A DNA stretch of 45,046 nucleotides from Lachnospiraceae bacterium (GCA_017476665.1 JAFUZJ010000060.1:1-45046), one strand, 5' to 3'. Shown: positions 16,912 through 25,953, counted from the first letter of the stretch. Numbers and translations: made by a program. The notes: generated by a model not told the origin, from the letters alone.

Positions 16912-17763
16912 TTAGCTTGCCTTCGCCATGCCGTATAGCTGTCTGTCCTCACCCAAGATGTCTGCCGCCAAATAAATCTCCGCGCTTGTCCTTGTTTCAT
17001 ATTTCTCAGATTTTTCCCGGCATACCGATTTCAGTATTGATCCAACCAAGCTCCAGTGATAATGCGTCATAACACCTTGCATTTCGTTGATCGCATCCTG
17101 ATATTTGTCTATGAATTCCTGCGGATGCCCTGGTCCGTCCATACTGACACTCTGCACGATACGAGAAGCCAAGTCAGTATTCTTTTTTCCCTCCTCGGTT
17201 GCTGTGTAGATTGTGGAAACCAACGCGAGATTACCTCCCAGAGAATGACCGGTTAAAGCAATTTTCTGGTACTTGTCAAACGCTGGACTATCGGCAATTT
17301 CATTCATATATTGACAAGCCGCCTGCTCCTGCGCTGTCAGTCCGCCATACAATATCTGAAGGTCTGCCTGTATCCAGTCCTTACACACTTGTTCCGCGCT
17401 AAGAGTACCATGAAGATAACTCTCGCTTCCCCTGAAAGCTATGATTGCCTCGTCTTCTCCAGTTTCAATCACGACTGCATAAAGTCCACTGTCGCTCTCG
17501 TCGTTTTTGACGTCAACAATTTTCCAGCCCATGCATTTTTCGCCTGCTGCTATAGCATCTATAAAATCTTTTGTTGATTGAATCATTGTTGCGTCATCGC
17601 CAGTAGCTTCGTCTTCCTTCTCTTTACTATAGCTATAGTATATCTCGTATTTATTCTCTTTAAGATTCAGTATGTCTGCAACTGTTTTTTCTTTATCCTC
17701 ATACTTATCAAAATCGCAATATGCTAACTGTGTAGCACATACTAATTCCTCCGCTGTATACAT
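16912..17763 (-). CDS. Mbeg1-like (DUF2974-type) lipase, putative effector
   Basis: A 283-residue alpha/beta hydrolase with the nucleophile Ser174 in TGHSLGGNLA, an oxyanion region FRGSES (110-115), an acidic candidate Asp209 in SMDGPG and His234/His236 in THYHWS. The pattern matches Mbeg1-like lipases. There is no signal peptide or membrane helix. It follows a lipoprotein gene by six bases, and paralogous lipoproteins flank it. In S. aureus the lipase effector TslA is paired with inhibitory lipoproteins, so an effector/immunity pair is plausible here by analogy. The downstream frame suggests the C-terminus may be cut short. No type VII secretion gene is in the window. Confidence 0.75.
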   Translation of the reverse strand: MYTAEELVCATQLAYCDFDKYEDKEKTVADILNLKENKYEIYYSYSKEKEDEATGDDATMIQSTKDFIDAIAAGEKCMGWKIVDVKNDESDSGLYAVVIETGEDEAIIAFRGSESYLHGTLSAEQVCKDWIQADLQILYGGLTAQEQAACQYMNEIADSPAFDKYQKIALTGHSLGGNLALVSTIYTATEEGKKNTDLASRIVQSVSMDGPGHPQEFIDKYQDAINEMQGVMTHYHWSLVGSILKSVCREKSEKYETRTSAEIYLAADILGEDRQLYGMAKAS

Positions 17764-17769
17764 TTACAT

Positions 17770-18597
17770 TCACTCCCCTTCCTTTTTATTTCTTAATTCC
17801 TCATATTCCTTGTATAGTAATCGTTGTTCTTTGTATTCTGCATAGTCCATTTCGATTTCTCCATTTTTATATAAACAAATAATGTCTTGATATTTTCGCA
17901 TTTCACAGTCAAACTCACCTCTTATACTAGTATAGGTTCCAAAATCCTCCTTAGTTTTTCTTAGCATTTGGGGATCCAAAAAATATAAATTCACTTTAAT
18001 ATTTGAAGCAAAATCCGGACTAATATTTGACTTTATCTTATCCACTAATATATATTTTAGAAATTCATATTCTACCTCTAAATCATTTTCTGTAAAAATA
18101 TCATTTTCTATATAAACATTACACGTTATATAACCGTCCACGTGTAATTCGGCCATGTATTTTTCCAAATACTCTTGTAATGTTATCTTATGAACATTCT
18201 CTACTTCTGGTTGACTATAATAATCCCCAATCAGAGTTCGGGTATAACAATTATTGAATACAACTTGGAAATTAGGTTCTAATAATTCATTTGCTTCCTT
18301 TGATACAATTGCACGTGCGTATCCATCATCATACAGACCTTTCCCATTTTTATAAAAGGTTGCTTTGAATACCACCTCCGAATTATCTCGAGGCGAACAA
18401 TCTGCAAAAAATCTTTCTTGATCTCTGTTCCACGTACTATGTATAACAAACTCCTCCCCATACTTTTTCTTCAGCGACTTCTCCGCCACCCTTTTCATGC
18501 TCTCCTCTGAATGTGCATAATTACCTGTTCCACATCCACACAGCAAAACACAAAATAATAATAGAACTGCCCAAAATCTGATTTTTGTTTTCTTCAC
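17770..18597 (-). CDS. Paralogous lipoprotein 2, upstream of the lipase
   Basis: A 275-residue lipoprotein with signal MKKTKIRFWAVLLLFCVLLC and lipidated Cys22 in CGCG. It shares with its paralogues AEKSLKKKYGEEF, ADCSPRDNSEVVF, the FYKNGKG segment and a C-terminal MDYAEYKEQR block. It starts with GTG, GGAGG lying about ten bases upstream, and ends six bases before the lipase start, so the two are certainly co-transcribed. The perfect palindrome at 18613-18628 sits just before the ribosome site. It is the most diverged of the three copies and the one physically paired with the intact lipase, hence the best immunity candidate. Confidence 0.8.
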   Translation of the reverse strand: MKKTKIRFWAVLLLFCVLLCGCGTGNYAHSEESMKRVAEKSLKKKYGEEFVIHSTWNRDQERFFADCSPRDNSEVVFKATFYKNGKGLYDDGYARAIVSKEANELLEPNFQVVFNNCYTRTLIGDYYSQPEVENVHKITLQEYLEKYMAELHVDGYITCNVYIENDIFTENDLEVEYEFLKYILVDKIKSNISPDFASNIKVNLYFLDPQMLRKTKEDFGTYTSIRGEFDCEMRKYQDIICLYKNGEIEMDYAEYKEQRLLYKEYEELRNKKEGE

Positions 18598-18612
18598 TTT
18601 TTAGATTCCTCC

Positions 18613-18628
18613 ATGAAAGCGCTTTCAT
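18613..18628. promoter_or_regulatory. cre-like catabolite response palindrome
   Basis: ATGAAAGCGCTTTCAT is a perfect 16-bp palindrome matching the CcpA cre consensus at every fixed position (TGAAA-R-CG-Y-TT). It lies immediately upstream of the GGAGG (18608-18612) of the lipoprotein 2/lipase operon. In this place CcpA would block transcription when good sugars are present. Binding is inferred. Confidence 0.6.
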
Positions 18629-18936
18629 ACATAATATTTCACATATTGCTTATCCATTAAACACAGCTCTCCTTTAAATTCTCCTCACCTGCCGCTATGC
18701 ATCCATATTGTCTTTATTGTTTATCGTACTACAATATCATATTTTTAGAAAATAACTATATTTAACAAAAATATAGCTTTTCACTAAAAGTATTTTTAAA
18801 TTTTTAATAAATATATGCTGAGAAACTTTTTAGATGATTTAGTATTCTGGTCTTTAGTGTTGATCCAAAACTTCCTTCCAGTCCTTACAATTATCACTTG
18901 CTGCAGCAACATCGAAATCATTTATCTCTTTTCATA
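18629..18936. other. AT-rich stretch without an intact gene
   Basis: There is no open frame of note. The lipoprotein 2 promoter should lie here, but I see no consensus. Around 18860-18920 the minus strand reads SDNCKDWKEVLDQH, vaguely like the VCKDW region of the lipase. This may be a trace of a third lipase copy, but it is weak. Confidence 0.4.
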
Positions 18937-19145
18937 TTATGATGTCAAGGTCAAAACCCTTTTCTGAAAACCAGATATGGTAATATTTCACAAAAAGATT
19001 ATGAGTTTTGCGCTGCGGAAATGAGACTAATGTTTCCAATGATACATGTCTTGGGCTCATTGGAGTGCATTACGCATCCGAATAATCGTTTGTGCAATAT
19101 TGCCATATCGGAACTTACAAGTAACCTTTTGACCCTGACATCATA
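18937..19145. mobile_element. MITE-like palindromic insertion (about 207 bp)
   Basis: Both ends carry TGATGTCARGGTCAAAA in opposite orientation (left near 18940-18956, right near 19127-19143), and similarity between the arms continues for about 60 bases, including GATATGGYAATATTKCACAAA. The middle also folds (CCAATG/CATTGG), so the whole piece is one long imperfect hairpin. TA lies at each outer edge, as for IS630/mariner-type insertions. It contains no transposase. It supplies the last nine codons and stop of lipoprotein 3. I know of no named family match. Confidence 0.6.
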
Positions 19146-19930
19146 TTGTTTCTAGTTGTCTTTTTTCGCAATTCCTCATATTTTAATCGGAGTTCTTTAT
19201 AGTCTTCATATTTCATATCGATATTTCCGTCTTTATATATACAAATAATTTCTTGGTATTCCCGTAATTCCCAATCAAAGTCCCCCATTACAATTGTACT
19301 GTTTCGAAAATAGTTTTGACTTTTTTTTAGCATCTCCTCGTCCACAAACTGCAAATTGACCTTAAGATCAGGAATAATATCCGGACAAATATCGGATTGT
19401 ATCTTCTCTAGCAGTGTTGATCTAAGAAATTCATATTCCGTTTCAAGATCACATTTGGAGATATCCTGCATTTCTATATAAATATCACATACAATATAAT
19501 TGGAATATTTGTATAAATATTCCTGTAACTGTACGCCTATGGGCTGATTCTCATCAATTTTTAGTTCACCTTGGTAACTCATTCCTAATAAAACCCTTGT
19601 ATAGCACCTTCCAAACACATCCTGGAAATACGGTTTCAATATACGATTAATCTCTCTCGCAAGAATCGTTTTCTTATAGCTGTCCGCCTCTACCCCTTTC
19701 CCGTTCTTATAAACATCCGCCCTGAAAACTATCTCTGGGTTATCCTTGGGTGAACAGTCTGCGAAAAACACTTCCTGATTCTTAGACCACACATCATGTA
19801 TGACAAACTCCTCGTCATACTTCTTCTGCAGCGACTTCTCCGCTACTTTCTTTAACTCCGTCTCCGTATAGACATGATTTCGCAAACCACATCCGCACAG
19901 CAGAACACAAAATAGAATCAATACAGCCAA
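19115..19930 (-). CDS. Paralogous lipoprotein 3 (damaged at both ends)
   Basis: The body is nearly the same as lipoprotein 1 (YTETELKKVAEKSL, then DCSPKDNPEIVFRADVYKNG), pointing to a recent duplication. The natural start, ATG at 19956 behind GGAAGGGG, is out of frame: it reads MRKYYH and stops. One missing A in the AGAAAAT run (19947-19953) would restore a normal signal peptide, with the frame reading KILPLKLLAVLILFCVLLCG. As it stands, translation would need TTG at 19930, leaving a signal without its basic start. The C-terminus runs into the MITE-like insertion, which adds MMSGSKGYL. It is probably non-functional, or the indel is an assembly error. Confidence 0.65.
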   Translation of the reverse strand: MAVLILFCVLLCGCGLRNHVYTETELKKVAEKSLQKKYDEEFVIHDVWSKNQEVFFADCSPKDNPEIVFRADVYKNGKGVEADSYKKTILAREINRILKPYFQDVFGRCYTRVLLGMSYQGELKIDENQPIGVQLQEYLYKYSNYIVCDIYIEMQDISKCDLETEYEFLRSTLLEKIQSDICPDIIPDLKVNLQFVDEEMLKKSQNYFRNSTIVMGDFDWELREYQEIICIYKDGNIDMKYEDYKELRLKYEELRKKTTRNNMMSGSKGYL

Positions 19931-20025
19931 TAGTTTCAGTGGTAGTATTTTCTCATTCGCCCCTTCCCATATCTTAAACTGCGGAGAACATGTTTTTCGG
20001 CAGTATCAATTTTTCCTACATGGTC

Positions 20026-20056
20026 AAATACCCCGCTCAAAAAGAGCGAGGTATTT
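20026..20056 (-). terminator. Hairpin terminator after pgi
   Basis: AAATACC-CGCTC arms (13 positions, one mismatch) around a five-base loop lie 30 bases after the pgi stop on the minus strand. The U-tract is short (ATTTG), so strength is uncertain. Confidence 0.55.
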
Positions 20057-20085
20057 GTTGCATGTCATAAACCACCTTTACAATC

Positions 20086-21435
20086 TTACAGTCTCTTCAG
20101 CAGTTCCTCTCTCTGCGCCTCATAGCCGGGCTTGCCGAGCAGAGCGAACATGTTCTTCTTGTAGCTCTCCACGCCGGGCTGGTTGAACGGGTTCACACCC
20201 AACAGATAGCCGCTGACACCGCAGGCAAACTCAAAGAAGTAGAACAGCTCGCCCAGATAGAACTCGTTGACCTCGGGGATGTTCACCATAAAATTGGGAA
20301 CCTGTCCGTCGGTATGTGCCAGGATCGTGCCGTTCATGGCGCTCTTATTGACAAAATCAACGGTCTTACCGGCCAGATAATTCAAACCGTCCAGATCCAC
20401 AGGCTCCTCACCGATGATGATCTCCTCGCGGGAGGTCTCCACGTTCAGAACCGTCTCAAACATAATGCGGGCGCCGTCCTGGATGAACTGTCCCATGGAG
20501 TGCAGGTCTGTGGTCAGATCTACGCTTGCAGGGAAGATGCCCTTCTGATCCTTGCCCTCGCTCTCGCCGTAGAGCTGTTTCCACCACTCACTTACATAGT
20601 GCAGAGCGGGCTCATAGTTTGCCAGGATTTCCACGCTCTTGCCCTTGCGGAGCAGGATATTTCTCAGTGCTGCATACTGCAATGCGTCGTTATTCTCAAA
20701 ATCATTCTCCAGCGCACGCTTTCTGCCGCTTGCCGCACCTTCCATCAGCTTATCAATGTCCGCGCCGCTGACTGCGATGGGAAGCAGACCCACTGCGGTC
20801 AGAACGGAGAAACGGCCTCCCACATCATCGGGAACCACAAAGGTCTCATAGCCTTCCTCGTTGGCCAAATTCTTCAAGCTGCCTCTCGCCTTGTCGGTGG
20901 TAGCGTAAATTCTCTTGGCAGCGCCCTCTTTGCCGTATTTCTTCTCCAGCTTCTCCTTGAATACACGGAACGCGATGGCGGGCTCCGTGGTGGTACCGGA
21001 CTTGGAGATCATGTTGATGGAGAAATCTCTGTCACCCACAACATCCATCAGATGCTTCAGATAGGTGGAGCTGATGGAGTTGCCGCAGAAGTAGATTTCC
21101 GGTGCCTTGCGCACACTCTTGTCCACCACATTGTAAAAGCTGTGGCTCAAGAACTCGATTGCCGCTCTCGCGCCCAGATAGGAACCGCCGATGCCGATCA
21201 CCAGCAAAACCTCGGAATCCGCCTGGATCTTCTTTGCCGCCTCTTTGATGCGCGCGAACTCCTCCTTGTCATAATCCACCGGGAGATCGATCCAGCCTAA
21301 GAAATCATTTCCCGCGCCGTTCTTGGAAACCAGCACCTCTTTCGCGTCCAGGGTCAGCTTCTTCATGTAGCCGATCTCCTCCTGCGAGATAAAAGAACCT
21401 GTCTTGGAATAGTCAAATGTAACCTGCTTGCCCAT
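20086..21435 (-). CDS. pgi: Glucose-6-phosphate isomerase
   Basis: A 449-residue cytosolic phosphoglucose isomerase that interconverts glucose-6-phosphate and fructose-6-phosphate in glycolysis. The motifs [28 protein letters not shown] and the C-terminal [14 protein letters not shown] are all intact. The length fits the short Firmicutes/archaeal-like form. ATG 21435 was chosen, with AAAGGG upstream; 14 further in-frame codons exist but lack support. A long antisense frame (20314-21300) is only a shadow. The gene stands alone with a hairpin at each side (20026-20056 and 21481-21510). Confidence 0.97.
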   Translation of the reverse strand: MGKQVTFDYSKTGSFISQEEIGYMKKLTLDAKEVLVSKNGAGNDFLGWIDLPVDYDKEEFARIKEAAKKIQADSEVLLVIGIGGSYLGARAAIEFLSHSFYNVVDKSVRKAPEIYFCGNSISSTYLKHLMDVVGDRDFSINMISKSGTTTEPAIAFRVFKEKLEKKYGKEGAAKRIYATTDKARGSLKNLANEEGYETFVVPDDVGGRFSVLTAVGLLPIAVSGADIDKLMEGAASGRKRALENDFENNDALQYAALRNILLRKGKSVEILANYEPALHYVSEWWKQLYGESEGKDQKGIFPASVDLTTDLHSMGQFIQDGARIMFETVLNVETSREEIIIGEEPVDLDGLNYLAGKTVDFVNKSAMNGTILAHTDGQVPNFMVNIPEVNEFYLGELFYFFEFACGVSGYLLGVNPFNQPGVESYKKNMFALLGKPGYEAQREELLKRL

Positions 21436-21480
21436 AGTTTTGCACCCTTTCTTGATTTGTTCTTTATGTATTTCCATGCG

Positions 21481-21510
21481 TGTGGAATTGAATTGGAATA
21501 AAATTCCACA
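21481..21510. repeat. Inverted repeat upstream of pgi
   Basis: TGTGGAATT (21481-21489) and its complement (21502-21510) form a nine-bp perfect stem about 45 bases before the pgi start. There is no U-run, so a regulator site or mRNA structure is more likely than a terminator. Confidence 0.4.
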
Positions 21511-21554
21511 TCCTGTCTATCAGTTTAGCAAAAATACACCACAAATTCAAGCCG

Positions 21555-22355
21555 TTAGCAGAATTCTTTGATCAAAGCTTCCAATTCTTCTTCCGATATG
21601 TAAAAGGGGCTTGCCTGATCGACGGACTGCGCAGAAACCGGCTGCGCCGATTCATCCGAACCCTCACCAAAGGCTTCCGCTGTGATTTTCCCGGCCACAG
21701 GTTTTTCTGCCGCGGCTTTCTCCGCCGCGTTCTCTACCGTTTTCCCCGTCGGGCTTTCCACCACGGTGCTGCGCGTTCCGATGGGCAAAAGCTCCAGCGA
21801 CCGCTTCCTGCCGTACAGCATCTTCATATCCTGCTCTGTCACTCCGATCCTGGCAGAAAGATGATTTTCCAGATAATCCACCAGATTCACCTTCAGAATA
21901 CGCTTTTTGCCTTTTAAATCCACCAGGGAGGACACGGAAAAATAAAGGTACAACCCCAGGAAACTTACAATGTAAAACGGAAGGATTTCCCCCAGCGTCC
22001 GGCCGCGCAGAATGGCTCTGACAATGCCAACACCGGAAAAAATCACCGAAAGAAGCATACTTTGCCCGGAAAGGTGATATAATGTTTCAAAGGAAAACGG
22101 TCCCAATGTCAGCCTGTTCAGGAACTTGTCCACGAATACGGGAATGTTGGATACCCCGCTGTTTAACTGATAGCAGTTGGCAAATTTCAGCTTACACTGC
22201 TTCAGCAGGCGATTGTTTGTCGTCGCCATATTGTCAGACTGCTTGATCATGCTCCGGTAAAGACTCCCCAGCAGGATCCGGACAAAAAGGCTGATCCCCC
22301 AAAAAACCAGAATTGCCGCGGTAATGATAGGTTCCTCCCATAAAATTTGAAACAT
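21555..22355 (-). CDS. Membrane protein of unknown function
   Basis: A 266-residue protein with an N-terminal helix (about 10-30), two further helices (about 97-117 and 130-150), and a long cytoplasmic tail. The tail has KRILKVNLVDYLENHL and an Ala/Glu-rich spacer before an acidic end (SEEELEALIKEFC). The start at ATG 22355 follows GGGAGAG. I do not recognise the family. It is divergent from the GT-C gene and follows no operon partner. Confidence 0.6.
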   Translation of the reverse strand: MFQILWEEPIITAAILVFWGISLFVRILLGSLYRSMIKQSDNMATTNNRLLKQCKLKFANCYQLNSGVSNIPVFVDKFLNRLTLGPFSFETLYHLSGQSMLLSVIFSGVGIVRAILRGRTLGEILPFYIVSFLGLYLYFSVSSLVDLKGKKRILKVNLVDYLENHLSARIGVTEQDMKMLYGRKRSLELLPIGTRSTVVESPTGKTVENAAEKAAAEKPVAGKITAEAFGEGSDESAQPVSAQSVDQASPFYISEEELEALIKEFC

Positions 22356-22503
22356 AAGCTCTCCCTTCTTTCTTTCCATTTACTTTTCGAATAGGTAGCT
22401 TTATTATATCGTGTTTGTGGTATAATATGAACGGTATTCCGTCGAATAATTATGACAGGATCACCCATATATTTTGTAGAATTTGCTTGATTTTTTATAT
22501 TCC

Positions 22504-22533
22504 TTGACAATAAAGATACATCTCATATATAAT
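22504..22533 (+). promoter_or_regulatory. Consensus promoter for the GT-C/murG pair
   Basis: TTGACA (22504-22509), 18 bases, TATAAT (22528-22533). It reads into the gene at 22575 with a leader of about 35 bases. Confidence 0.7.
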
Positions 22534-22574
22534 AAAGCACCCGATATAAGTTTTTATGAAAACAGGTATACGAT

Positions 22575-24206
22575 ATGGCCAAAAAAATTTTTAATCTATT
22601 ATATAAAATAATTATTTTCCTTTCCGGAATCCTATTTCTTTTTTTCGCCGTTTTGTCTTTTTGGGAGACCCAAACCGGTTATGTCTACGGAAAAGCACCT
22701 GATGATATCATTCCCTTATATAAGATTCACGACAATCCGCTGTGGCATATTCTGGCGGTAACTTCCGTGTTTTTGTTTTTTCTTATGTCAGACCGGATTC
22801 ACAGAAGAAAAACGGTCTTAAAGTTCTCAAAATATCATTTTGTCTTTCCTCTGGCAATGGCTCTCATTGCCGGTCTTGCTGCTTTCGCAGTGGTTTACGG
22901 AGGAGTGCGTCATCCCTACGGAGACCAGGCGCAATTATACGGAGCAGCCATGTACTTTAACGAGGGAAATTACATACAGCTTTCTCCCGGCGGGTATCTC
23001 GACCTGTATCCTCATCAGCTGGGATATGTTCTTTATTTACAGACACTCTTTCGCTTTACCGGCTCCACATCCTATTATTTGGTACAGATCATCAATTGTT
23101 TTTTTATCGCCGGGATCCTATGGAGAGTTTATACCTTGGCAAAATGCATTACAGAAAAGGTTGCTCCCTGGATTGCCGCCGTCCTGTTCGCCGCTCTTAC
23201 GCTTTCGCTTCCGCTCTATGCAAGTTTTATCTACGGCGATATTCCGTCCATCTTTTTCTCGCTGGGATTTATCCGCCGTATTATGCAGATCGTAAGGTCA
23301 TTCCACGCCTCTCCAACGCAGGAAAAAGGTCGCACGTTACCTTATGTCCTGGCCTTTGCAGATATTACGCTTGCCATTCTGTTTAAGAAAAATGCGGAAA
23401 TACTGTTGATCGCTGCTGTATTGACCCTTTTGTTTTTACTGGTATACGCAAGGATTACCGGACGGAGCAAATCCTCACTCCACATGGTCATCTTTCTGTT
23501 CTTCTTGTGTGTAACACCGGTGCTTGCTCCTCGGTTGGTTCATGCACATTACAGCCATTTGAGCGGATATTCCGTATCCGGCGGTCTTCCGTCCGTTTCC
23601 TGGGTTGCCATGGGAACGATCGAGGACGGTTCCCCCGGATGGTTCAACAATTATCCCGTACCTGTCTATTATAGTGTGGGTTTTGACCGGGAGCAGACAG
23701 CAGAACGGGCCATAGAAAAATTGAAAAGTCAATTTTCCTATTTTACATCACATCCGGTCTATGCGTTGAGTTTTTACAAGCGCAAAATTGCTACCCAGTG
23801 GAATGACCCTCTTTTTAACGCACAGATCAATTATAATGTGGAGGAAAACGCCTATTCTCCGGCACGGCTCTTCCAGGATCATATTTATCAGATGTCTTCG
23901 GTTCTGTCCGTGGTCCAAAATATGGTTTATTTCGGCGTTTTATTATATTCCTTATCTATCGGAAAAGACATTTTGAAATATACAAAAAAAGCTTCTTATG
24001 AACTGCCTTCCACCGCATTCATCGCTCTCTTTTTTGAATTCTTTGTACTGGGACAGTTCTTTTTCAGCATAATCTGGGAAGCCAACTCCCGTTTTACGAT
24101 CCTCTGCTATTTGTTTATGATCCCCATGTCTGCGACGGGATACAGCGAAACGTTTTCCAAATGGATATCTTCCATGGTTTCCATTGCAGAAAACAGGAAA
24201 ATCTGA
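22575..24206 (+). CDS. GT-C fold membrane glycosyltransferase (GT39-like)
   Basis: A 543-residue polytopic protein with about 10-12 hydrophobic helices. After two N-terminal helices comes the loop HPYGDQAQLYGAA, with Asp117 as the likely catalytic acidic residue of the GT-C fold, and later an YGDIPS motif. Such enzymes transfer a sugar from a polyprenyl-phosphate donor on the outer side of the membrane. Donor and acceptor are unknown. The ribosome site (AGGT) is weak, but the promoter is consensus. murG follows 44 bases later on the same strand, suggesting envelope-related co-expression. Confidence 0.8.
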   Translation: MAKKIFNLLYKIIIFLSGILFLFFAVLSFWETQTGYVYGKAPDDIIPLYKIHDNPLWHILAVTSVFLFFLMSDRIHRRKTVLKFSKYHFVFPLAMALIAGLAAFAVVYGGVRHPYGDQAQLYGAAMYFNEGNYIQLSPGGYLDLYPHQLGYVLYLQTLFRFTGSTSYYLVQIINCFFIAGILWRVYTLAKCITEKVAPWIAAVLFAALTLSLPLYASFIYGDIPSIFFSLGFIRRIMQIVRSFHASPTQEKGRTLPYVLAFADITLAILFKKNAEILLIAAVLTLLFLLVYARITGRSKSSLHMVIFLFFLCVTPVLAPRLVHAHYSHLSGYSVSGGLPSVSWVAMGTIEDGSPGWFNNYPVPVYYSVGFDREQTAERAIEKLKSQFSYFTSHPVYALSFYKRKIATQWNDPLFNAQINYNVEENAYSPARLFQDHIYQMSSVLSVVQNMVYFGVLLYSLSIGKDILKYTKKASYELPSTAFIALFFEFFVLGQFFFSIIWEANSRFTILCYLFMIPMSATGYSETFSKWISSMVSIAENRKI

Positions 24207-24250
24207 TAAACTTTAATGCATAGAATTCTAACAGGACGGTAATCTGTATT

Positions 24251-25324
24251 ATGAAAAAAATTGTTCTGACCGGCGGGGGGACCGCAGGTCATGTAACACC
24301 GAATCTTGCGCTTCTGCCTTATCTGCAGAAAGCGGGTTTTGAAGTAACCTATATGGGTTCTTATGACGGAATTGAGAAAAAACTGATCGCGGACTTTGAT
24401 GTGCCCTATCTCGGGATCGCCACCGGTAAATTCCGCAGATATCTGGATATGAAGAATTTTACGGATCCTTTCCGTGTGATCAAGGGCTTCGGAGAGGCCA
24501 GAAAATATTTGAAAGAACTGCAGCCGGATGTGGTATTTTCCAAGGGCGGTTTTGTCAGCGTTCCCGTGGTGCGGGCCGCCGCTTCCCTGAAGATTCCCTG
24601 CATTCTCCACGAATCGGATATGACGCCGGGACTTGCCAATAAGCTTTGTATTCCGGTCGCCCAAAAGATCTGCTGCAATTTTCCCGAGACTCTGGATACT
24701 TTGCCGGAGGGCAAAGCGGTTCTCACCGGCTCTCCCATCCGCGAAGAGCTGACACAGGGTAATAAACTGATGGGGCTGGATCTGTGCGGTTTTACCGCCA
24801 ACAAGCCCGTACTGATGGTCATGGGCGGAAGCCAGGGTGCCGCCGCCGTGAACAAAGCGGTACGCGAAGCCTTGCCCAAACTTTTGGAGAACTTCCAGGT
24901 TGTTCATCTGTGCGGAAAGGGAAAGCTGGATAACATTTATCTCAGCACACTGGGTTACAAACAGTTTGAGTATATTAAATCCGAACTGAAGGATCTGTTC
25001 GCCATGGCAGATGTGGTGATCTCCCGGGCCGGTGCCAACGCCATCTGCGAGCTGCTGGCATTAAAAAAGCCCAATATCCTCATCCCGCTGCCCACTGCCG
25101 GAAGCAGAGGCGACCAGCTGTTGAACGCAGCGTCTTTTCAGACACAGGGCTTTTCCATGGTGATCAATGAAGATGATCTGACCACAAATCTTCTGGTAAA
25201 TAAAGTAAATGAGCTGTATGAGAACAGACAGCAATTTACGGAAGCAATGGGCAAGAGCCAACAGATGGACTCCATTCCCATGATCCTGCAGCTGATCCGG
25301 GAAGCAGCCGGGATGACGGAATAA
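24251..25324 (+). CDS. murG: MurG: lipid II-forming GlcNAc transferase
   Basis: A 357-residue peripheral membrane GT28 enzyme. It adds GlcNAc to lipid I to make lipid II in peptidoglycan synthesis. The N-terminal TGGGTAGHVTPN glycine-rich loop, SKGGFVSVP, HESDMTPGLANK and MGGSQGA are all present, and ISRAGANAICELLAL near 258-272 matches the UDP-GlcNAc-binding region. It lies outside any division/cell-wall cluster, so it could be the main MurG or a second copy. The long antisense frame at 24107-24907 is a shadow. Confidence 0.93.
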   Translation: MKKIVLTGGGTAGHVTPNLALLPYLQKAGFEVTYMGSYDGIEKKLIADFDVPYLGIATGKFRRYLDMKNFTDPFRVIKGFGEARKYLKELQPDVVFSKGGFVSVPVVRAAASLKIPCILHESDMTPGLANKLCIPVAQKICCNFPETLDTLPEGKAVLTGSPIREELTQGNKLMGLDLCGFTANKPVLMVMGGSQGAAAVNKAVREALPKLLENFQVVHLCGKGKLDNIYLSTLGYKQFEYIKSELKDLFAMADVVISRAGANAICELLALKKPNILIPLPTAGSRGDQLLNAASFQTQGFSMVINEDDLTTNLLVNKVNELYENRQQFTEAMGKSQQMDSIPMILQLIREAAGMTE

Positions 25325-25379
25325 TTCTCATCGGCAATCAATACAATCGATACAATAACAATACACGCGAATTCGGCGG

Positions 25380-25940
25380 TTAACCGAGACTGTCATCATA
25401 GACGGCCCGATTGCCGCCGATATATTTTGCTCTCGTGCGGGCGCAGACCACATGGGCATCACCGATCTTGTCCGTGCGGATACGTACCGGCACCGCCACG
25501 TCCCTTAAATGCATACCGATCAAGGTATCGCCGATATCCATTCCGGCATGCGCCTTAATATGTTCCACCGCCACCGGATTCTCAAAGGCTTTATAGGCCG
25601 CCGTAGCAAAGGACCCGCCCGCTTTGGGCTGAGGCACCACATTCACGGTTTCCAGGCCATAGGATCTTGCCAATTCCTTTTCCACGATCAAAGCCCGGTT
25701 TAAATGCTCACAGCACTGGGCCGCCAGGTAGACTCCCGCTTCCTGCGTCGCCTGATAAATGCCGCCGAACACAACTTCCGCCATCTCCGGACTGGAGAAC
25801 GTACCGATGCCGGCACCGCTCACCTCACTGGTAGAGCAGCCAACCACAAAAATGTCATGCGACTCTAACTTCGCAATATCCAGAATCTCCTTTGCGGCTC
25901 TGTAAGCCTCCTCACCGATCATTGTCATCTCTGTTTTCAT
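25380..25940 (-). CDS. DUF436 (YwlG/TIGR01440) family protein
   Basis: A 186-residue protein with the family patterns VVGCSTSEVSG, CCEHLNRALIVE, VVPQPKAGGSFATAAY and AHAGMDIGDTLIGMHL. The fold and role of the family are not established. ATG 25940 follows AAAAGGAGAGGG. It starts 13 bases after the transporter gene, so the two share an operon. Confidence 0.88.
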   Translation of the reverse strand: MKTEMTMIGEEAYRAAKEILDIAKLESHDIFVVGCSTSEVSGAGIGTFSSPEMAEVVFGGIYQATQEAGVYLAAQCCEHLNRALIVEKELARSYGLETVNVVPQPKAGGSFATAAYKAFENPVAVEHIKAHAGMDIGDTLIGMHLRDVAVPVRIRTDKIGDAHVVCARTRAKYIGGNRAVYDDSLG

Positions 25941-25953
25941 ATTCCCTCTCCTT

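Noticed and set aside
18860-18925. Trace of a third lipase copy (SDNCKDW reading)
   Set aside because: Only one short motif resembles the lipase; too weak to annotate.
20314-21300. A 328-codon open frame antisense to pgi
   Set aside because: It lies wholly inside a textbook pgi gene, its predicted product has no domain and it has no ribosome site; a codon-bias shadow.
24107-24907. Long antisense frame across murG
   Set aside because: Overlaps an intact murG with all motifs; low-quality protein composition rich in His and Gln.
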